64,000 nt of DNA from Nocardioides sp. T2.26MG-1 (GCF_950101795.1 NZ_CATNLZ010000001.1:689382-753381), one strand, 5' to 3'. Positions 9,934-19,354 are shown, counted from the stretch's first letter. Program-made: numbers and translations. Notes: a model not told the origin generated them from the letters alone.

Positions 9934-10862
9934 CGCAGTGCCCCTTCGGTGGCGGCGTGGTACTCCACGCTGTCGGCGGTCAGCGCCATGAACGCGTCCT
10001 CGAGCGAGGAGCGCACCAGCGTCAGCTCGTGCAGCATCAGCCCGTGCCGGAAGGCGAGCTCGCCGACCGCCGGCGCGTCCAGCCCGGAGACCCGCAGCTC
10101 GTCGTCGACCCGGGTCACGTCGAGGCCGCGCCCGGAGAGCAGGTGGGCGACATCGACCAGTGCCGGCGCCTTCACCCGCACGTACGACGCGGCATGGTCG
10201 GCCATGAAGTCGCTCATCGAGCAGTCGGCGAGGATCGAGCCGCGGCCGATCACCAGCAGGTGGTCGGCCATCAGCGCCATCTCGGACATCAGGTGGCTGG
10301 AGATGAACACCGTGCGGCCCTCGTCGGCCAGCTGCCGGGCGAACGTGCGGACCCAGCGGATGCCCTCGGGGTCCAGGCCGTTGACCGGCTCGTCGAGCAC
10401 GACCACCGGTGGGTCCCCGAGCATGGCCGCGGCGATCCCGAGCCGCTGGCCCATGCCGAGGGAGTAGCGCCCGGCCCGCTGGCCGGCCACCGACTCCAGG
10501 CCGACCAGCTCGAGCACCTCGCCCACCCGGGTGGTGGGGATGCCGTTGGACGCCGCCATCCACCTCAGGTGGTCGCGTGCCGACCTCCCGGGGTGGATGG
10601 CGTGCGCGTCGAGGAGGGCGCCGATCTCGCGGAGCGGCGCCGGGGCAGCGGCGTACCGGTGGCCGTTGACGCTGACCGTGCCGGACGTCGGCGCGTCGAG
10701 GCCGAGGATCATCCGCATGGTCGTGGACTTGCCCGCGCCGTTGGGGCCGAGGAAGCCGGTCACCCGGCCGGGCTCGACGACGAAGTCGACGCCGTCGACG
10801 GCGACCCTGCTCTGCCCCTTCTCGGTGGCGAAGCGCTTGGTGAGTGCGTGGGCACGGATCAT
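9930..10862 (-). CDS. ABC transporter ATP-binding protein
   Basis: 310-residue ATPase with Walker A (GPNGAGKST, about residues 39-47), signature SLGMGQRLG, Walker B VVVLDEPVNGLDPEG and H-loop ISSHLMSEM. The signature has SLGMGQ in place of the canonical LSGGQ, common in this exporter subfamily. It pairs with the overlapping permease. Preceded by about 150 noncoding bases that are shared with the divergent cupin gene. Confidence 0.93.
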   Translation of the reverse strand: MIRAHALTKRFATEKGQSRVAVDGVDFVVEPGRVTGFLGPNGAGKSTTMRMILGLDAPTSGTVSVNGHRYAAAPAPLREIGALLDAHAIHPGRSARDHLRWMAASNGIPTTRVGEVLELVGLESVAGQRAGRYSLGMGQRLGIAAAMLGDPPVVVLDEPVNGLDPEGIRWVRTFARQLADEGRTVFISSHLMSEMALMADHLLVIGRGSILADCSMSDFMADHAASYVRVKAPALVDVAHLLSGRGLDVTRVDDELRVSGLDAPAVGELAFRHGLMLHELTLVRSSLEDAFMALTADSVEYHAATEGALR

Positions 10863-10909
10863 GGGGCCAAGCCTCCGGCCACGAGGCCCCGTCCCACATC
10901 GGGGAGCAC

Positions 10910-10968
10910 CCCGGACCCGACCCCGGTGTCGACCCTGGGCCCGACCCCGGGGTGACCCCGGTTCCCCG
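10910..10968. repeat. short GACCC-rich imperfect tandem repeat
   Basis: The divergent intergenic region carries repeated GACCCGACCCCGG-like blocks (GGACCCGACCCCGG and GGGCCCGACCCCGG plus partial copies). Low-complexity DNA between the ABC ATPase and cupin promoters. No function can be assigned. Confidence 0.35.
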
Positions 10969-11010
10969 GATCGGCTGCGGCGTACGACGCGGCGTCCCTA
11001 CGCTCCCGGC

Positions 11011-11499
11011 ATGAACCGTCTCCTCCTCCCTGTCGGCGGGCTCGCGCTCGTGTGCTCCGGCTTCGGTGCCGGCATCGCCGTCTCCGCCACGGCCGCCGAC
11101 GAACCCGCTCCGGTCGTCGTCACCCGGCAGGCCCTCGCGGAGGTCGCCGCGCCGCCCGGAGCACCGCACCGCACCCTCGGACTCAGCAAGGTCGTGGTGA
11201 TGCCGGGCGCCAAGCTCGCCTCCCACCACCACCCCGGCGCCCAGCTCGGGTACGTCGCGGAGGGCACGCTGACCTACACCGTCGAGTCGGGCCAGGCGAA
11301 GCTGATGAAGGGCTCCGGCGACGACCCGACGCTGGTCCGCACGATCGACCCCGGCGAGACCGTGAAGGTGCGCCCCGGCCGGTGGCTGGTCGAGCAACAG
11401 GACGAGGTGCACCACGCCCGCAACGCCGGCACCACGCCGATCGTGATCTACATCGCCACCCTGCTGCGCACCGGGGAGCCGGCAGCGATCCCGGACTGA
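11011..11499 (+). CDS. secreted cupin-domain protein
   Basis: 162 residues. An N-terminal signal peptide (MNRLLLPVGGLALVCSGFGA, then AVSATAADE) is followed by a single cupin barrel. The metal-binding pattern is visible as SHHHPGAQLGYVAEG (cupin motif 1) and VEQQDEVHHARNAGT (motif 2). Probably an extracytoplasmic small-ligand or metal-binding protein; substrate unknown. Start is the ATG that opens the signal peptide. Confidence 0.8.
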   Translation: MNRLLLPVGGLALVCSGFGAGIAVSATAADEPAPVVVTRQALAEVAAPPGAPHRTLGLSKVVVMPGAKLASHHHPGAQLGYVAEGTLTYTVESGQAKLMKGSGDDPTLVRTIDPGETVKVRPGRWLVEQQDEVHHARNAGTTPIVIYIATLLRTGEPAAIPD

Positions 11500-11526
11500 A
11501 CCTTCAGGATCGGCCGGTCGGGGCCG

Positions 11527-12504
11527 ATGGACCTCTCGAGCCATGCCCCCGACCGTCTCGAGGTTGTCCGTGCACGTCCCCCGTCGACCCCTGTCCGGGC
11601 GCCGACCGTGACGAAGGGTCTGCTGTCCTGGGACGCGATGGGCGCGATCCTGGCGTCCGCCGCCGTCGGCTGCGCCGGGTACGTCGGCTTCACCGTCGTC
11701 CAGGTCGTCTCGGTGGCGACCGCGGACGACCCGGCCGTGGCCGCGGTCGCGGCGCCGCCCCTGCCGGCGTCGCCCGCCGCTCCCCCGGCGTCGGACGCTC
11801 CCTCGACCTCCCACCCGGCCTCGCCGTACCCGGCGGTGGCCGCGGACGCGGCGATGCCGTCACCGCACGCCGACGAGACCGCGGCGACCGAGCCGTCCGC
11901 CCGTCCCACGCACCGTCCCCGGCCCACCCGCACCCGCCCGACCGTCTCCCCCCGCCCGGCCCGTTCCGCGGCGAAGCCGGTGGCCGAGTCCACCCGGCAG
12001 CAGGCGCGGAGGCAGGAGGCGGCGCTCAAGCACGCGCTCTGGGCGGACCGCCAGCTCGCGGCGATGCTGCGCGAGACGCCGGTGACCTCGCTGTGGTTCG
12101 GCGGCGCCGGCTGGACCACCCCCGTCGCGGCGTACCACCTCACCGCCCGCTTCGGTGAGACCAGCAGCCTCTGGGCCTCGTCCCACACCGGCCTCGACTT
12201 CGCCGCACCGACGGGTACGCCGGTGCGCGCCGCGACCGCCGGCACGGTCACGTTCGTCGGCTGGGCCGGGGCCTACGGCAACAAGATCGAGATCACCCAC
12301 CCCGACGGCTCGGAGACCTGGTACGCCCACCTCTCCCGCACCGACGTCCGGGTCGGGTCCCAGGTCGGCACCGGCGCCGTGATCGGCGCCGTCGGTGCGA
12401 CCGGCAACGTCACCGGTCCGCACCTGCACTTCGAGGTCCGCCCCGGTGGCGACGGCCCGGTCGACCCGGAGGTCGCCCTCCGGCAGCACGGCGTCCGCCC
12501 GTAG
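11527..12504 (+). CDS. M23-family peptidoglycan endopeptidase (LytM domain)
   Basis: 325 residues if the ATG at 11527 is used. An in-frame GTG at 11608 is an alternative that would shorten it by 27 residues; neither has a convincing ribosome binding site. A membrane anchor or signal (AILASAAVGCAGYVGFTVV) is followed by a Pro/Ala/Thr-rich wall-spanning linker and a C-terminal LytM domain. Zinc ligands are visible: His220 and Asp224 in SHTGLDF, and His299/His301 in HLHFE. Predicted to cleave peptidoglycan cross-bridges. Confidence 0.9.
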   Translation: MDLSSHAPDRLEVVRARPPSTPVRAPTVTKGLLSWDAMGAILASAAVGCAGYVGFTVVQVVSVATADDPAVAAVAAPPLPASPAAPPASDAPSTSHPASPYPAVAADAAMPSPHADETAATEPSARPTHRPRPTRTRPTVSPRPARSAAKPVAESTRQQARRQEAALKHALWADRQLAAMLRETPVTSLWFGGAGWTTPVAAYHLTARFGETSSLWASSHTGLDFAAPTGTPVRAATAGTVTFVGWAGAYGNKIEITHPDGSETWYAHLSRTDVRVGSQVGTGAVIGAVGATGNVTGPHLHFEVRPGGDGPVDPEVALRQHGVRP

Positions 12505-12599
12505 CGGAGCCCCGGCGCTCACAGACGACGCACAGGCACCGCACCGGGTCGGCCCATCTCGGCGACGCCTACTGGACTCCTCAGGTTAGGAGCCCGTCA

Positions 12600-13196
12600 A
12601 TGTCGCAGAACCTCGTCATGGCCGTCGACCTCGGTGCGATCGTCGCACTGGTCTTCGGTCTCTTCCTGTCCCGCCACGACCGCCGCGAGCTGGTCGTCGC
12701 CTTCCTCACCGTGAACATCGGGGTGATGGCGATCGCCAGCGTGCTGGCCGACAGCAGCGTCGGCGCCGGGCTCGGCCTCGGCATCTTCGGCGTCCTCTCG
12801 ATCATCCGGCTGCGCTCCCAGGAGCTCGAGCAGCACGAGGTCGCCTACTACTTCGTCGCGCTGGCGCTCGGGCTGCTCAGCGGGATGGTCACCTCGGTCA
12901 CGCCGTTCTACGCCGTCACGATGGTCGCGCTGCTGGCCGCGATCTGGATCGGCGACCACCCCCGGCTCGCGCGCTCGCTGCGCCGCCAGCAGCTGCTGCT
13001 CGACCGGGCGATCACCGACGAGACGGTGCTCGCCGAGCACCTCGAGACCGTGCTCGGCGCCCGGGTCGCCGGCTTCTCGGTGCTGCGGACCGACGTCGTC
13101 AACGACACCACGCTCGTCGAGGTGCGCTACGAGCCGGCCCGGGCCGGCACCGCGGCGGGCGCGGTGCGCCGGCTGACCCCGGGTCGTGCGGCATGA
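12600..13196 (+). CDS. DUF4956 membrane protein
   Basis: 198 residues with four hydrophobic helices in the first 120 residues and a cytoplasmic C-terminal domain. LGLGIFGVLSIIRLRSQEL is the hallmark of DUF4956. In many bacteria this family sits beside VTC-domain proteins, and that is so here: the stop overlaps the next start as ATGA. AGGAG at 12587 is a plausible ribosome binding site. Probably a membrane partner of the VTC protein; activity unknown. Confidence 0.88.
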   Translation: MSQNLVMAVDLGAIVALVFGLFLSRHDRRELVVAFLTVNIGVMAIASVLADSSVGAGLGLGIFGVLSIIRLRSQELEQHEVAYYFVALALGLLSGMVTSVTPFYAVTMVALLAAIWIGDHPRLARSLRRQQLLLDRAITDETVLAEHLETVLGARVAGFSVLRTDVVNDTTLVEVRYEPARAGTAAGAVRRLTPGRAA

Positions 13197-14053
13197 GCTC
13201 CGCGCGGCTGGCGCCGGAGCTGCCGGTGGACGTGCTGGACACGTTGGTCGCTCCGCTGGCGCCGATCGGGCTGGAGGAGCTGGTGGCCGCGGCCTCGCTC
13301 CTCACCCGGGTCGACCGCAAGTACGTCGTCGCCGTCGCCGACCTCCCGCTCGTCCTGGGTGCCGTGCCGGGCGGCTCGCGGGTGCTGGACATCGACGGCC
13401 GGCGCGCCTTCGGCTACCGGTCGACCTACCTCGACACCCCCGGGCTGCGGTCGTACTTCGACGCCGGCCGGCGCCGCCGCCGGCGCTTCAAGGTGCGCAC
13501 CCGGCGCTACCTCGACAGCGGCACGTCGTGGCTGGAGGTCAAGACCCGTTCGGGGCGCGACGTCACCGTCAAGACCCGGATCGCGCACCCCGAGGTCACC
13601 GAGGACGCCGGGCTCACCCCCGCCGGGCTCACGTTCGTGGACGCCGAGCTGGCCGCCGGCCGGATCCGACACGCCCGCGCCGCGGTGCTCGCGCCGGTGC
13701 TGACCACGTCGTACGACCGCACCACGCTGTACCTGCCGGAGTCCGCCAGCCGGGCGACCATCGACGTCGACCTCGGGTGGACCACCCCCGCCGTGCTCGG
13801 CGGCCGCGACCTCGAGCGCCCCGGCCTCGCGATCGTCGAGACCAAGACCGGGTCCACCCCCTCCGCACTCGACCACGTGCTGTGGCGGCACGGCCACCGG
13901 CCGGTCTGCACGTCGAAGTTCGGCGTGGGCATGGCCGCGCTCGTCCCCACCCTCCCCGACCTCAAGTGGCACCGCACGCTGCGGCGAGACCTCGCCGTCG
14001 CGCGACCCACGCCGTCGACCCTCAGCCGCCCTCACCCAGGAGTGACCCCGTGA
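13193..14053 (+). CDS. VTC-domain protein (polyphosphate-polymerase-like)
   Basis: 286 residues with the triphosphate-tunnel fold of the yeast VTC4 catalytic domain. Basic and acidic tunnel residues are visible in LTRVDRKYVV, RYLDSGTSWLEVKTRSGR, SYDRTTLYL, ATIDVDLGW and VETKTGS. Family members bind or make polyphosphate; activity here is inferred. Coupled by 4-bp overlaps to the DUF4956 gene before it and the lipoprotein after it. Confidence 0.87.
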   Translation: MSSARLAPELPVDVLDTLVAPLAPIGLEELVAAASLLTRVDRKYVVAVADLPLVLGAVPGGSRVLDIDGRRAFGYRSTYLDTPGLRSYFDAGRRRRRRFKVRTRRYLDSGTSWLEVKTRSGRDVTVKTRIAHPEVTEDAGLTPAGLTFVDAELAAGRIRHARAAVLAPVLTTSYDRTTLYLPESASRATIDVDLGWTTPAVLGGRDLERPGLAIVETKTGSTPSALDHVLWRHGHRPVCTSKFGVGMAALVPTLPDLKWHRTLRRDLAVARPTPSTLSRPHPGVTP

Positions 14054-15482
14054 AGCATCGTCCCCTCACTAGCCGCCTGACCGCCCTCGTCGCCGCCGGC
14101 GCCACCACCGTGGTGCTGGTCGGCTGCGGCCAGGCCTCCACCGACGCCTCGGTCTCGATCGCTGCCGCGACCACCGTCGCCGCCGGCCTCACCGGCGCCG
14201 AGGCGCTCGCCGACAACGCGGACCCGCACACCGACGGCGAGACGTCGTACGACGATCTCGACCTGACCGACGCGACCACCGTGCAGCTCGTCGACGGCGC
14301 CACGACGGTGTCGGACGACTCGGCGGTCTCCGTCGACGGCGACGTCGTCACGATCACCGCCCCTGGCACCTACGTGCTCTCCGGCATGCTCACCGACGGG
14401 CAGGTCGTCGTCGACAGCGACGCCGACGGCCAGGTGGTCCTGGTGCTCGACGGGGTGTCGCTCACGTCCTCGAGCACGTCCCCGGTCGTGGTGACCCAGG
14501 CCGACGAGACCGTGCTGGTCCTCGCGGACGGCTCGGACAACACGCTCAGCGACGGCACCGACTCGGGCGCCGACGACGACGAGGAGGACGCACCCAACGC
14601 CACGGTGTTCTCCCAGGACGACCTCACGATCGCCGGCACCGGGTCACTGTCGGTCACCGGCGTCTCGGGTGACGCGATCACCAGCAAGGACGGCCTCGTC
14701 GTGCTCGCCGGCGACCTCACCGTCGACGCCACCGACGACGGCATCCGCGGCAAGGACTACCTCCTGGTCGCCGGCGGCGCCGTCGACGTGACGGCCGGCG
14801 GCGACGGGTTGAAGTCCGACAACGACACCGACGAGACGATGGGATACGTCGCGGTCACCGGCGGCGACGTCACGGTCACCGCGGACGGCGACGGCGTCGA
14901 CGCGTCTCGGTCACCGCCAGCGACGACGGCATCAACGGGTCCGGCGACGGCACGCCGGAGGTGACGATCTCGGGCGGCACGATCGCCGTCGACTCCGAGG
15001 GCGACGGCATCGACGTCAACGGCTCGCTGACGATCACCGGCGGCGAGACGACCGTGGCCGGGCCCGCCTCCGACGGCAACGCCGCGCTCGACGTCGACGG
15101 CAGCTTCCTGGTGTCCGGCGGGACGCTCGTCGCGGCCGGCAGCGCCGGCATGGCGATGGCGCCGTCGACCGACTCCGAGCAGGGCTGGGTCCAGGCGGCC
15201 CTCGGCACCGGCGCTGCCGCCGGCTCCGTGGTGGCCGTCCTCGACGACTCGGGCGACGAGCTCGCGTCGTACACCCTGGCCAAGGACAGCGCCAACGTGG
15301 TCGTGTCGGTGCCCGGCCTCACGTCCGGTGAGACCTACACGGTCACGGTCGACGGCGACGAGGTCGCCAGCGTGACCGCCGGCGAGGCCACCGGAGGGAT
15401 GGGCGGCGGGATCGGCGGCGGACCCGGCGGCGCACCCGGTGACGTGCCGGCCGACCGGGGTGGCGAGCCGCCGGTCTCCTGA
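14050..15482 (+). pseudogene. carbohydrate-binding-domain lipoprotein (DUF4353-like), frameshifted
   Basis: GTG at 14050 overlaps the VTC stop. The product begins with a lipoprotein signal (lipobox VLVGC) and continues as an Asp/Gly/Thr-rich beta-helical repeat protein (for example LTIAGTGSLSVTGVSGDAIT). Near 14902-14906 the frame changes: upstream codons run into nonsense ending at 14964, while the next frame continues the repeat (VSVTASDDGINGSG, then VTISGGTIAVDSEGDGIDVN) to a stop at 15482. Adding one G in GACGCGTCTCGG would join the halves as DGVDAVSVTASDDG. Either a real inactivating deletion or a sequencing error; the rest looks well preserved. Confidence 0.8.
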
Positions 15483-15538
15483 CCGGACCCGCCATACTCG
15501 GGCAGAGTCGGGAGAGGGCCCGACAGGAGGGCGGCCAG

Positions 15539-17353
15539 GTGACCGAGCACGACGCGACGCGGCACGCCGACGCGCGCACCGGCTGGTCCGACTCGGCCGC
15601 CCGGGCGGTGCTGCAGCTGATGGTCGAGTCGGTGGCCGAGATGATCGGCTTCGAGGTCGCGACGCTCTCGGTGGTGCTGGACGGCGACCTGGTCACGATG
15701 GCCTACACCGGGCCCGAGGAGTTCGCCGAGTACCTCAGCTCCACCGACCCCGTGTCGGTGCTCGACCCGGTGCTCGCCCAGGCGGAGACGTGGGGCCGGT
15801 TCCGGTTCCTCGCCGCCGAGGACTACGACGCCTCCGAGCTCGAGGGTCACTGGATGGTGGTCGCCGAGGAGCAGCCCGACGTCCCCGACGCCTGGGACCC
15901 GATGGACGTGCTGGTCGGGCTGCTGACCGACGACGACGGCCACCTGATCGGCGCGATGTCGGTCGACCGCCCGGTGTCCGGCCGCCGCCCGGACGCCGCG
16001 CAGCGACGACTCCTGGAGCGGTACGCCGCGCAGGCCGAGCGGGCCGTGGTCACGGCGTTCGAACGGGAGGAGCTGGTGCAGCAGGTCGCGCACGCCGAGG
16101 CGGCGCGTCGGCTGATCCGGTCCGCCTCGATGCCCGACCAGGCCTCGGTGGAGGCCGTCCTCGACCACACCCACCAGCCACTGGTGGAGGGGTTCGGCGC
16201 CAGCGGCTCGTGGATCCAGGTGCTCGACCCCGAAGGCTTGGACGGCGGTGGGGACGGTGGCCTCGGCTACGCCCGCACCCGGGAGGGCGAGGCCGTGGTG
16301 CTGTCCGACCGGATGGTCGACCTGGCCCACCGGCTGGCTCCGCGGCTGTGGGAGGCCCAGCAGGTGCTGGTGATCGCGGAGGGGGTCGAGCCGACGCTCC
16401 CGGCGACGGCGGACGCCGGACCGCTGATCGAGGAGGCGGTCCGCCAGCTCGACGAGCTCGGGCTGACCTCCGCCCTCGCCGTACCGCTCGGGGCCGGCAC
16501 GGAGTGCCTCGGTTTCCTCGTGCTCTCCCGACGCGCCCAGGACCCCGCCTGGTCGGCCGTCGAGACCGGTTCCGCCCTCCAGATCGGCTACGACCTCGGC
16601 GCCGCGCTGATGACCGTGCGGGCGCTGGAGCGCGAGCGGCGCCTGGTGCACGAGCTCCAGCAGCTCGACGACTACCGCAGCCAGCTGATCGCCACCCTCT
16701 CCCACGAGCTGCGCACGCCGCTCACCGTGATCTCCGGCAACCTCGAGCTGCTGAGCGACCTCGACCTCGGCCCCGCCGCCCAGCCCTACCAGGCGGCGAT
16801 GACCCGGGGCACCGTCCGGATGCAGAAGGTGGTCGACGACCTGCTGCTGCTCGCGCGGGTCAGCGACCCCCAGCATCCCCTGGCGCAGGTGCCGGTCGAC
16901 CTGCGCACGGTCGTCACCGCGGTCGTCGGCCTGGTCGGGTCGACCGCCCGGGCCAAGGGGCTCACCATCGACCGACGGCTGGACGCCTCCGGGCTCGTGG
17001 TGGCGGGCGACGCCGCCGAGCTCGACCGGCTGCTGAGCAACCTGGTCAGCAACGCCGTCAAGTACACCCCGGTCGGTGGCTCGGTCACGATCTCCGCCGA
17101 GCGTCGCGGCGGCTCCGTCGTGCTCAGCGTCGCCGACGACGGGCTCGGCATCTCGGAGGAGGACCAGGTCGGCCTGTTCCGACCGTTCTTCCGCACCACC
17201 AACCCCGACGCGCTGCGCGAGCCCGGCACCGGTCTGGGCCTGGCGATCGTCGCGACCATCGCGGAACGCCACCGCGGCGAGGTACGGGTGCGGTCCCGGC
17301 TGGGCGCGGGGACGACGTTCACCGTGACCCTCCCGGCCGCACCCACGGACTGA
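15539..17353 (+). CDS. GAF-domain sensor histidine kinase (orphan)
   Basis: 604 residues, GTG start preceded by AGGAGG at 15525. Two GAF-like sensor regions (about residues 15-180 and 200-365) lead to a coiled linker, an H-box (SHELRTPL, His389), N-box (SNLVSNAVKYTP), G1 (VADDGLGIS) and G2 (GTGLGLAI). No membrane segment is evident, so it is probably a soluble kinase sensing a cytoplasmic ligand or redox state. No response regulator lies beside it. Confidence 0.92.
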   Translation: MTEHDATRHADARTGWSDSAARAVLQLMVESVAEMIGFEVATLSVVLDGDLVTMAYTGPEEFAEYLSSTDPVSVLDPVLAQAETWGRFRFLAAEDYDASELEGHWMVVAEEQPDVPDAWDPMDVLVGLLTDDDGHLIGAMSVDRPVSGRRPDAAQRRLLERYAAQAERAVVTAFEREELVQQVAHAEAARRLIRSASMPDQASVEAVLDHTHQPLVEGFGASGSWIQVLDPEGLDGGGDGGLGYARTREGEAVVLSDRMVDLAHRLAPRLWEAQQVLVIAEGVEPTLPATADAGPLIEEAVRQLDELGLTSALAVPLGAGTECLGFLVLSRRAQDPAWSAVETGSALQIGYDLGAALMTVRALERERRLVHELQQLDDYRSQLIATLSHELRTPLTVISGNLELLSDLDLGPAAQPYQAAMTRGTVRMQKVVDDLLLLARVSDPQHPLAQVPVDLRTVVTAVVGLVGSTARAKGLTIDRRLDASGLVVAGDAAELDRLLSNLVSNAVKYTPVGGSVTISAERRGGSVVLSVADDGLGISEEDQVGLFRPFFRTTNPDALREPGTGLGLAIVATIAERHRGEVRVRSRLGAGTTFTVTLPAAPTD

Positions 17354-17421
17354 CGAGGCCTCACAGGAGCCGCACAGCCTGCTCCGACCGGTCCCGCAGG
17401 TGGTGGGCGTCCACTGTGGTC

Positions 17422-18645
17422 ATGGACATCGAGACCCCCGACACCGCACCCGTCGCCGACTCCGCGACACCCCTCCCGCCGGCCCACCGCTGGACCTGGC
17501 GCAGCACGCTGGCCGGCGCCGTCGCCGGCGGCGTCCTCGCCGCCTCGGTCGCGGTCCCGGTCACCTGGGCCACGCTCCGCGACGACTCCCGGGACGCCGT
17601 CGCCCAGACGACCACCAGCGCCACCGGCGACGACCTCACCGACGACCTCACCGAGGGCAGCACCCAGCTCCCCCAGCCGCCGTCGTGGGACCAGCTGGCC
17701 CCGGGCGCCGGCGACCTGGGGACCGGGACGGACACCGACGCCGCGACCTCGACCGACGCCACCGCCGACCAGTCCCGGGGTGTCGTGCTCATCGAGACCA
17801 CTCTCACCGACGGCGCGGCCGCCGGCACCGGCCTGGTGATCGACGCGACCGGCCTGGTGCTCACCAACTACCACGTCGTCGAGGGATCGACCTCGGTGAC
17901 CGTGACGCTCGCGACCGACGGCACGGCGTACGACGCGACCGTTGTCGGGTTCGACGAGACCGCCGACGTGGCCCTCCTGCAGCTCGACGGCGCCTCCGGC
18001 CTCGACGTGGTGGACCTCGACGACGACGGCGATCCCGCCGTCTCCGACACCGTGACCGCGGTCGGCAACGCCGAGGGCCAAGGCTCGCTCTCGGCGTCCA
18101 CGGGCACCGTGGTCGCCCTCGAGCAGTCGATCACGACCGCGGCCACCACGATGTCCGAGGGCGAGGACCTCACCGGGCTGATCCAGACCGACGCCTACGT
18201 CGTGGGCGGCTACTCCGGCGGCGCCCTGCTCGACGAGGAGGGCGAGGTCGTCGGGATCACCACGGCCGCGTCCCAGGCCGGCCGGTCCGAGAGCTACGCG
18301 GTGCCGATCGAGGACGCGCTCGACGTGGCCGAGCAGATCGAGGCCGGCGACGAGTCCGCCGACGTGCAGGTCGGCCCGGCGGCGTACCTCGGCATCGGGG
18401 TCGTCGACACCGGAGCCGGCGTGCAGGTCGGCCAGGTCGAGGCCGGCACGGCCGCCGCCGGGGCGGGCGTCGAGGCCGGCGACCGCATCGTGGCCCTCGG
18501 GGGCCACCCGGTCGGCTCGCTCGACGCGCTGCGCGCCGCGCTGGCGACCTTCGAGCCCGGTGATCGGGTCGTGCTGCGGTGGACCGATACGGCCGGGACG
18601 AGCCACCGCGCGACGATCACGCTCGGCGCATCCCCGGTCGCGTGA
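17422..18645 (+). CDS. membrane-anchored HtrA-like S1C serine protease with PDZ domain
   Basis: 407 residues: cytoplasmic N-terminus, one membrane helix (about 29-53), an acidic Thr-rich linker, trypsin-like domain and C-terminal PDZ (about 310-405). Triad residues are His151 (LTNYHVV), Asp182 (ETADVALLQL) and Ser265. The serine motif is GGYSGGAL where most family members have GNSGGPL, so the oxyanion-hole sequence is unusual. Likely an extracytoplasmic quality-control protease. Confidence 0.88.
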   Translation: MDIETPDTAPVADSATPLPPAHRWTWRSTLAGAVAGGVLAASVAVPVTWATLRDDSRDAVAQTTTSATGDDLTDDLTEGSTQLPQPPSWDQLAPGAGDLGTGTDTDAATSTDATADQSRGVVLIETTLTDGAAAGTGLVIDATGLVLTNYHVVEGSTSVTVTLATDGTAYDATVVGFDETADVALLQLDGASGLDVVDLDDDGDPAVSDTVTAVGNAEGQGSLSASTGTVVALEQSITTAATTMSEGEDLTGLIQTDAYVVGGYSGGALLDEEGEVVGITTAASQAGRSESYAVPIEDALDVAEQIEAGDESADVQVGPAAYLGIGVVDTGAGVQVGQVEAGTAAAGAGVEAGDRIVALGGHPVGSLDALRAALATFEPGDRVVLRWTDTAGTSHRATITLGASPVA

Positions 18646-18735
18646 CCCCCCCGTACACCGATCCGATCGTCGTCCTGCCCGGGCACCGTCGTTCTCGTGC
18701 ATTCTCACGGGTCCGTGCTTCCGCTTCCGGCCTTC

Positions 18736-18753
18736 TTCAGGGGAAGCCCTGAA
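18736..18753 (+). other. small hairpin upstream of sigma-factor gene
   Basis: TTCAGGG-GAAG-CCCTGAA is a perfect 7-bp stem with a 4-base loop, 32 bases before the sigma-factor start. It could be part of the leader, a weak terminator for the protease gene, or an operator. No T-run follows it. Confidence 0.35.
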
Positions 18754-18784
18754 CTCCGAGTCGTTCTACATTCAAATAGATTCC

Positions 18785-19354
18785 ATGATGGAGACCGTGG
18801 GGGGATCCTCGTCCGGGAGCACCGCTGACCTGGTCGAGCAGTACGAACCGTTGGCGCACCACCTTGTCGCCGATGCCATGCGACGGGTGCCGCCGTCGGT
18901 GACGACCGAGGAGCTGACCTCGTCGGCGCTCACGGCTCTCGGCGAGGCCGCCCGGCTCTATGAGCCCGAGAGCCACGGCGAGTTTGCGGGCTTCGCGCGG
19001 CCCCGCATGCAGGCCGCGCTGGTGCGGACTCTCCACCTGATCGACTGGACCGCTCGCGGGAGCAGGTCGCGCGTCCCCGCGTCACCTGATCGCGTCCACG
19101 CGGTCCAAGCGGCGGTCGCGGCGCTGCCGGGTGACCGGCGCGCCGTGATCGAGGGCTACTTCCTGCACGAGCGCCCGATGCACCTACTCGCTGCGGAGCT
19201 CGAGCTCGACAGCGAGGACCTCGTGGATCTGCGCACCGACGCCCTGCGGGCGCTCGGGCGCACGCTCGCCCCCGTGCTCGCAGCGACAGGTCAGGAGCGG
19301 TCGTCGCTCGGGAGCTCCGGCACCGGCTCGCCGCGGATCTCGAACCTGCGGTAG
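18785..19354 (+). CDS. compact FliA/WhiG-like sigma-70 family factor
   Basis: 189 residues from ATG 18785 (a second ATG follows directly). Residues 17-90 resemble sigma region 2 of the flagellar/sporulation class (LVEQYEPLAHHLVADAMRRV, then EELTSSALTALGEAARLYEP and FAGFARPRMQAALV). Region 3 is nearly absent (IDWTARGSRSR leads straight on). Region 4 is recognisable but divergent (AVAALPGDRRAVIEGYFLHE through DLRTDALRALGR). FliA/WhiG proteins are usually about 240-260 residues. No anti-sigma factor or flagellar gene is nearby. Its 3' end overlaps the convergent gene by 64 bases. Confidence 0.7.
   Translation: MMETVGGSSSGSTADLVEQYEPLAHHLVADAMRRVPPSVTTEELTSSALTALGEAARLYEPESHGEFAGFARPRMQAALVRTLHLIDWTARGSRSRVPASPDRVHAVQAAVAALPGDRRAVIEGYFLHERPMHLLAAELELDSEDLVDLRTDALRALGRTLAPVLAATGQERSSLGSSGTGSPRISNLR

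Noticed and set aside
10910..10968. GACCC tandem repeats as a CRISPR or minisatellite array
   Set aside because: Units are short, irregular and without spacers; recorded only as a low-complexity repeat.
14901..14912. programmed frameshift in the carbohydrate-binding lipoprotein
   Set aside because: No slippery heptamer or downstream pseudoknot-like structure seen; a one-base deletion is the simpler explanation.
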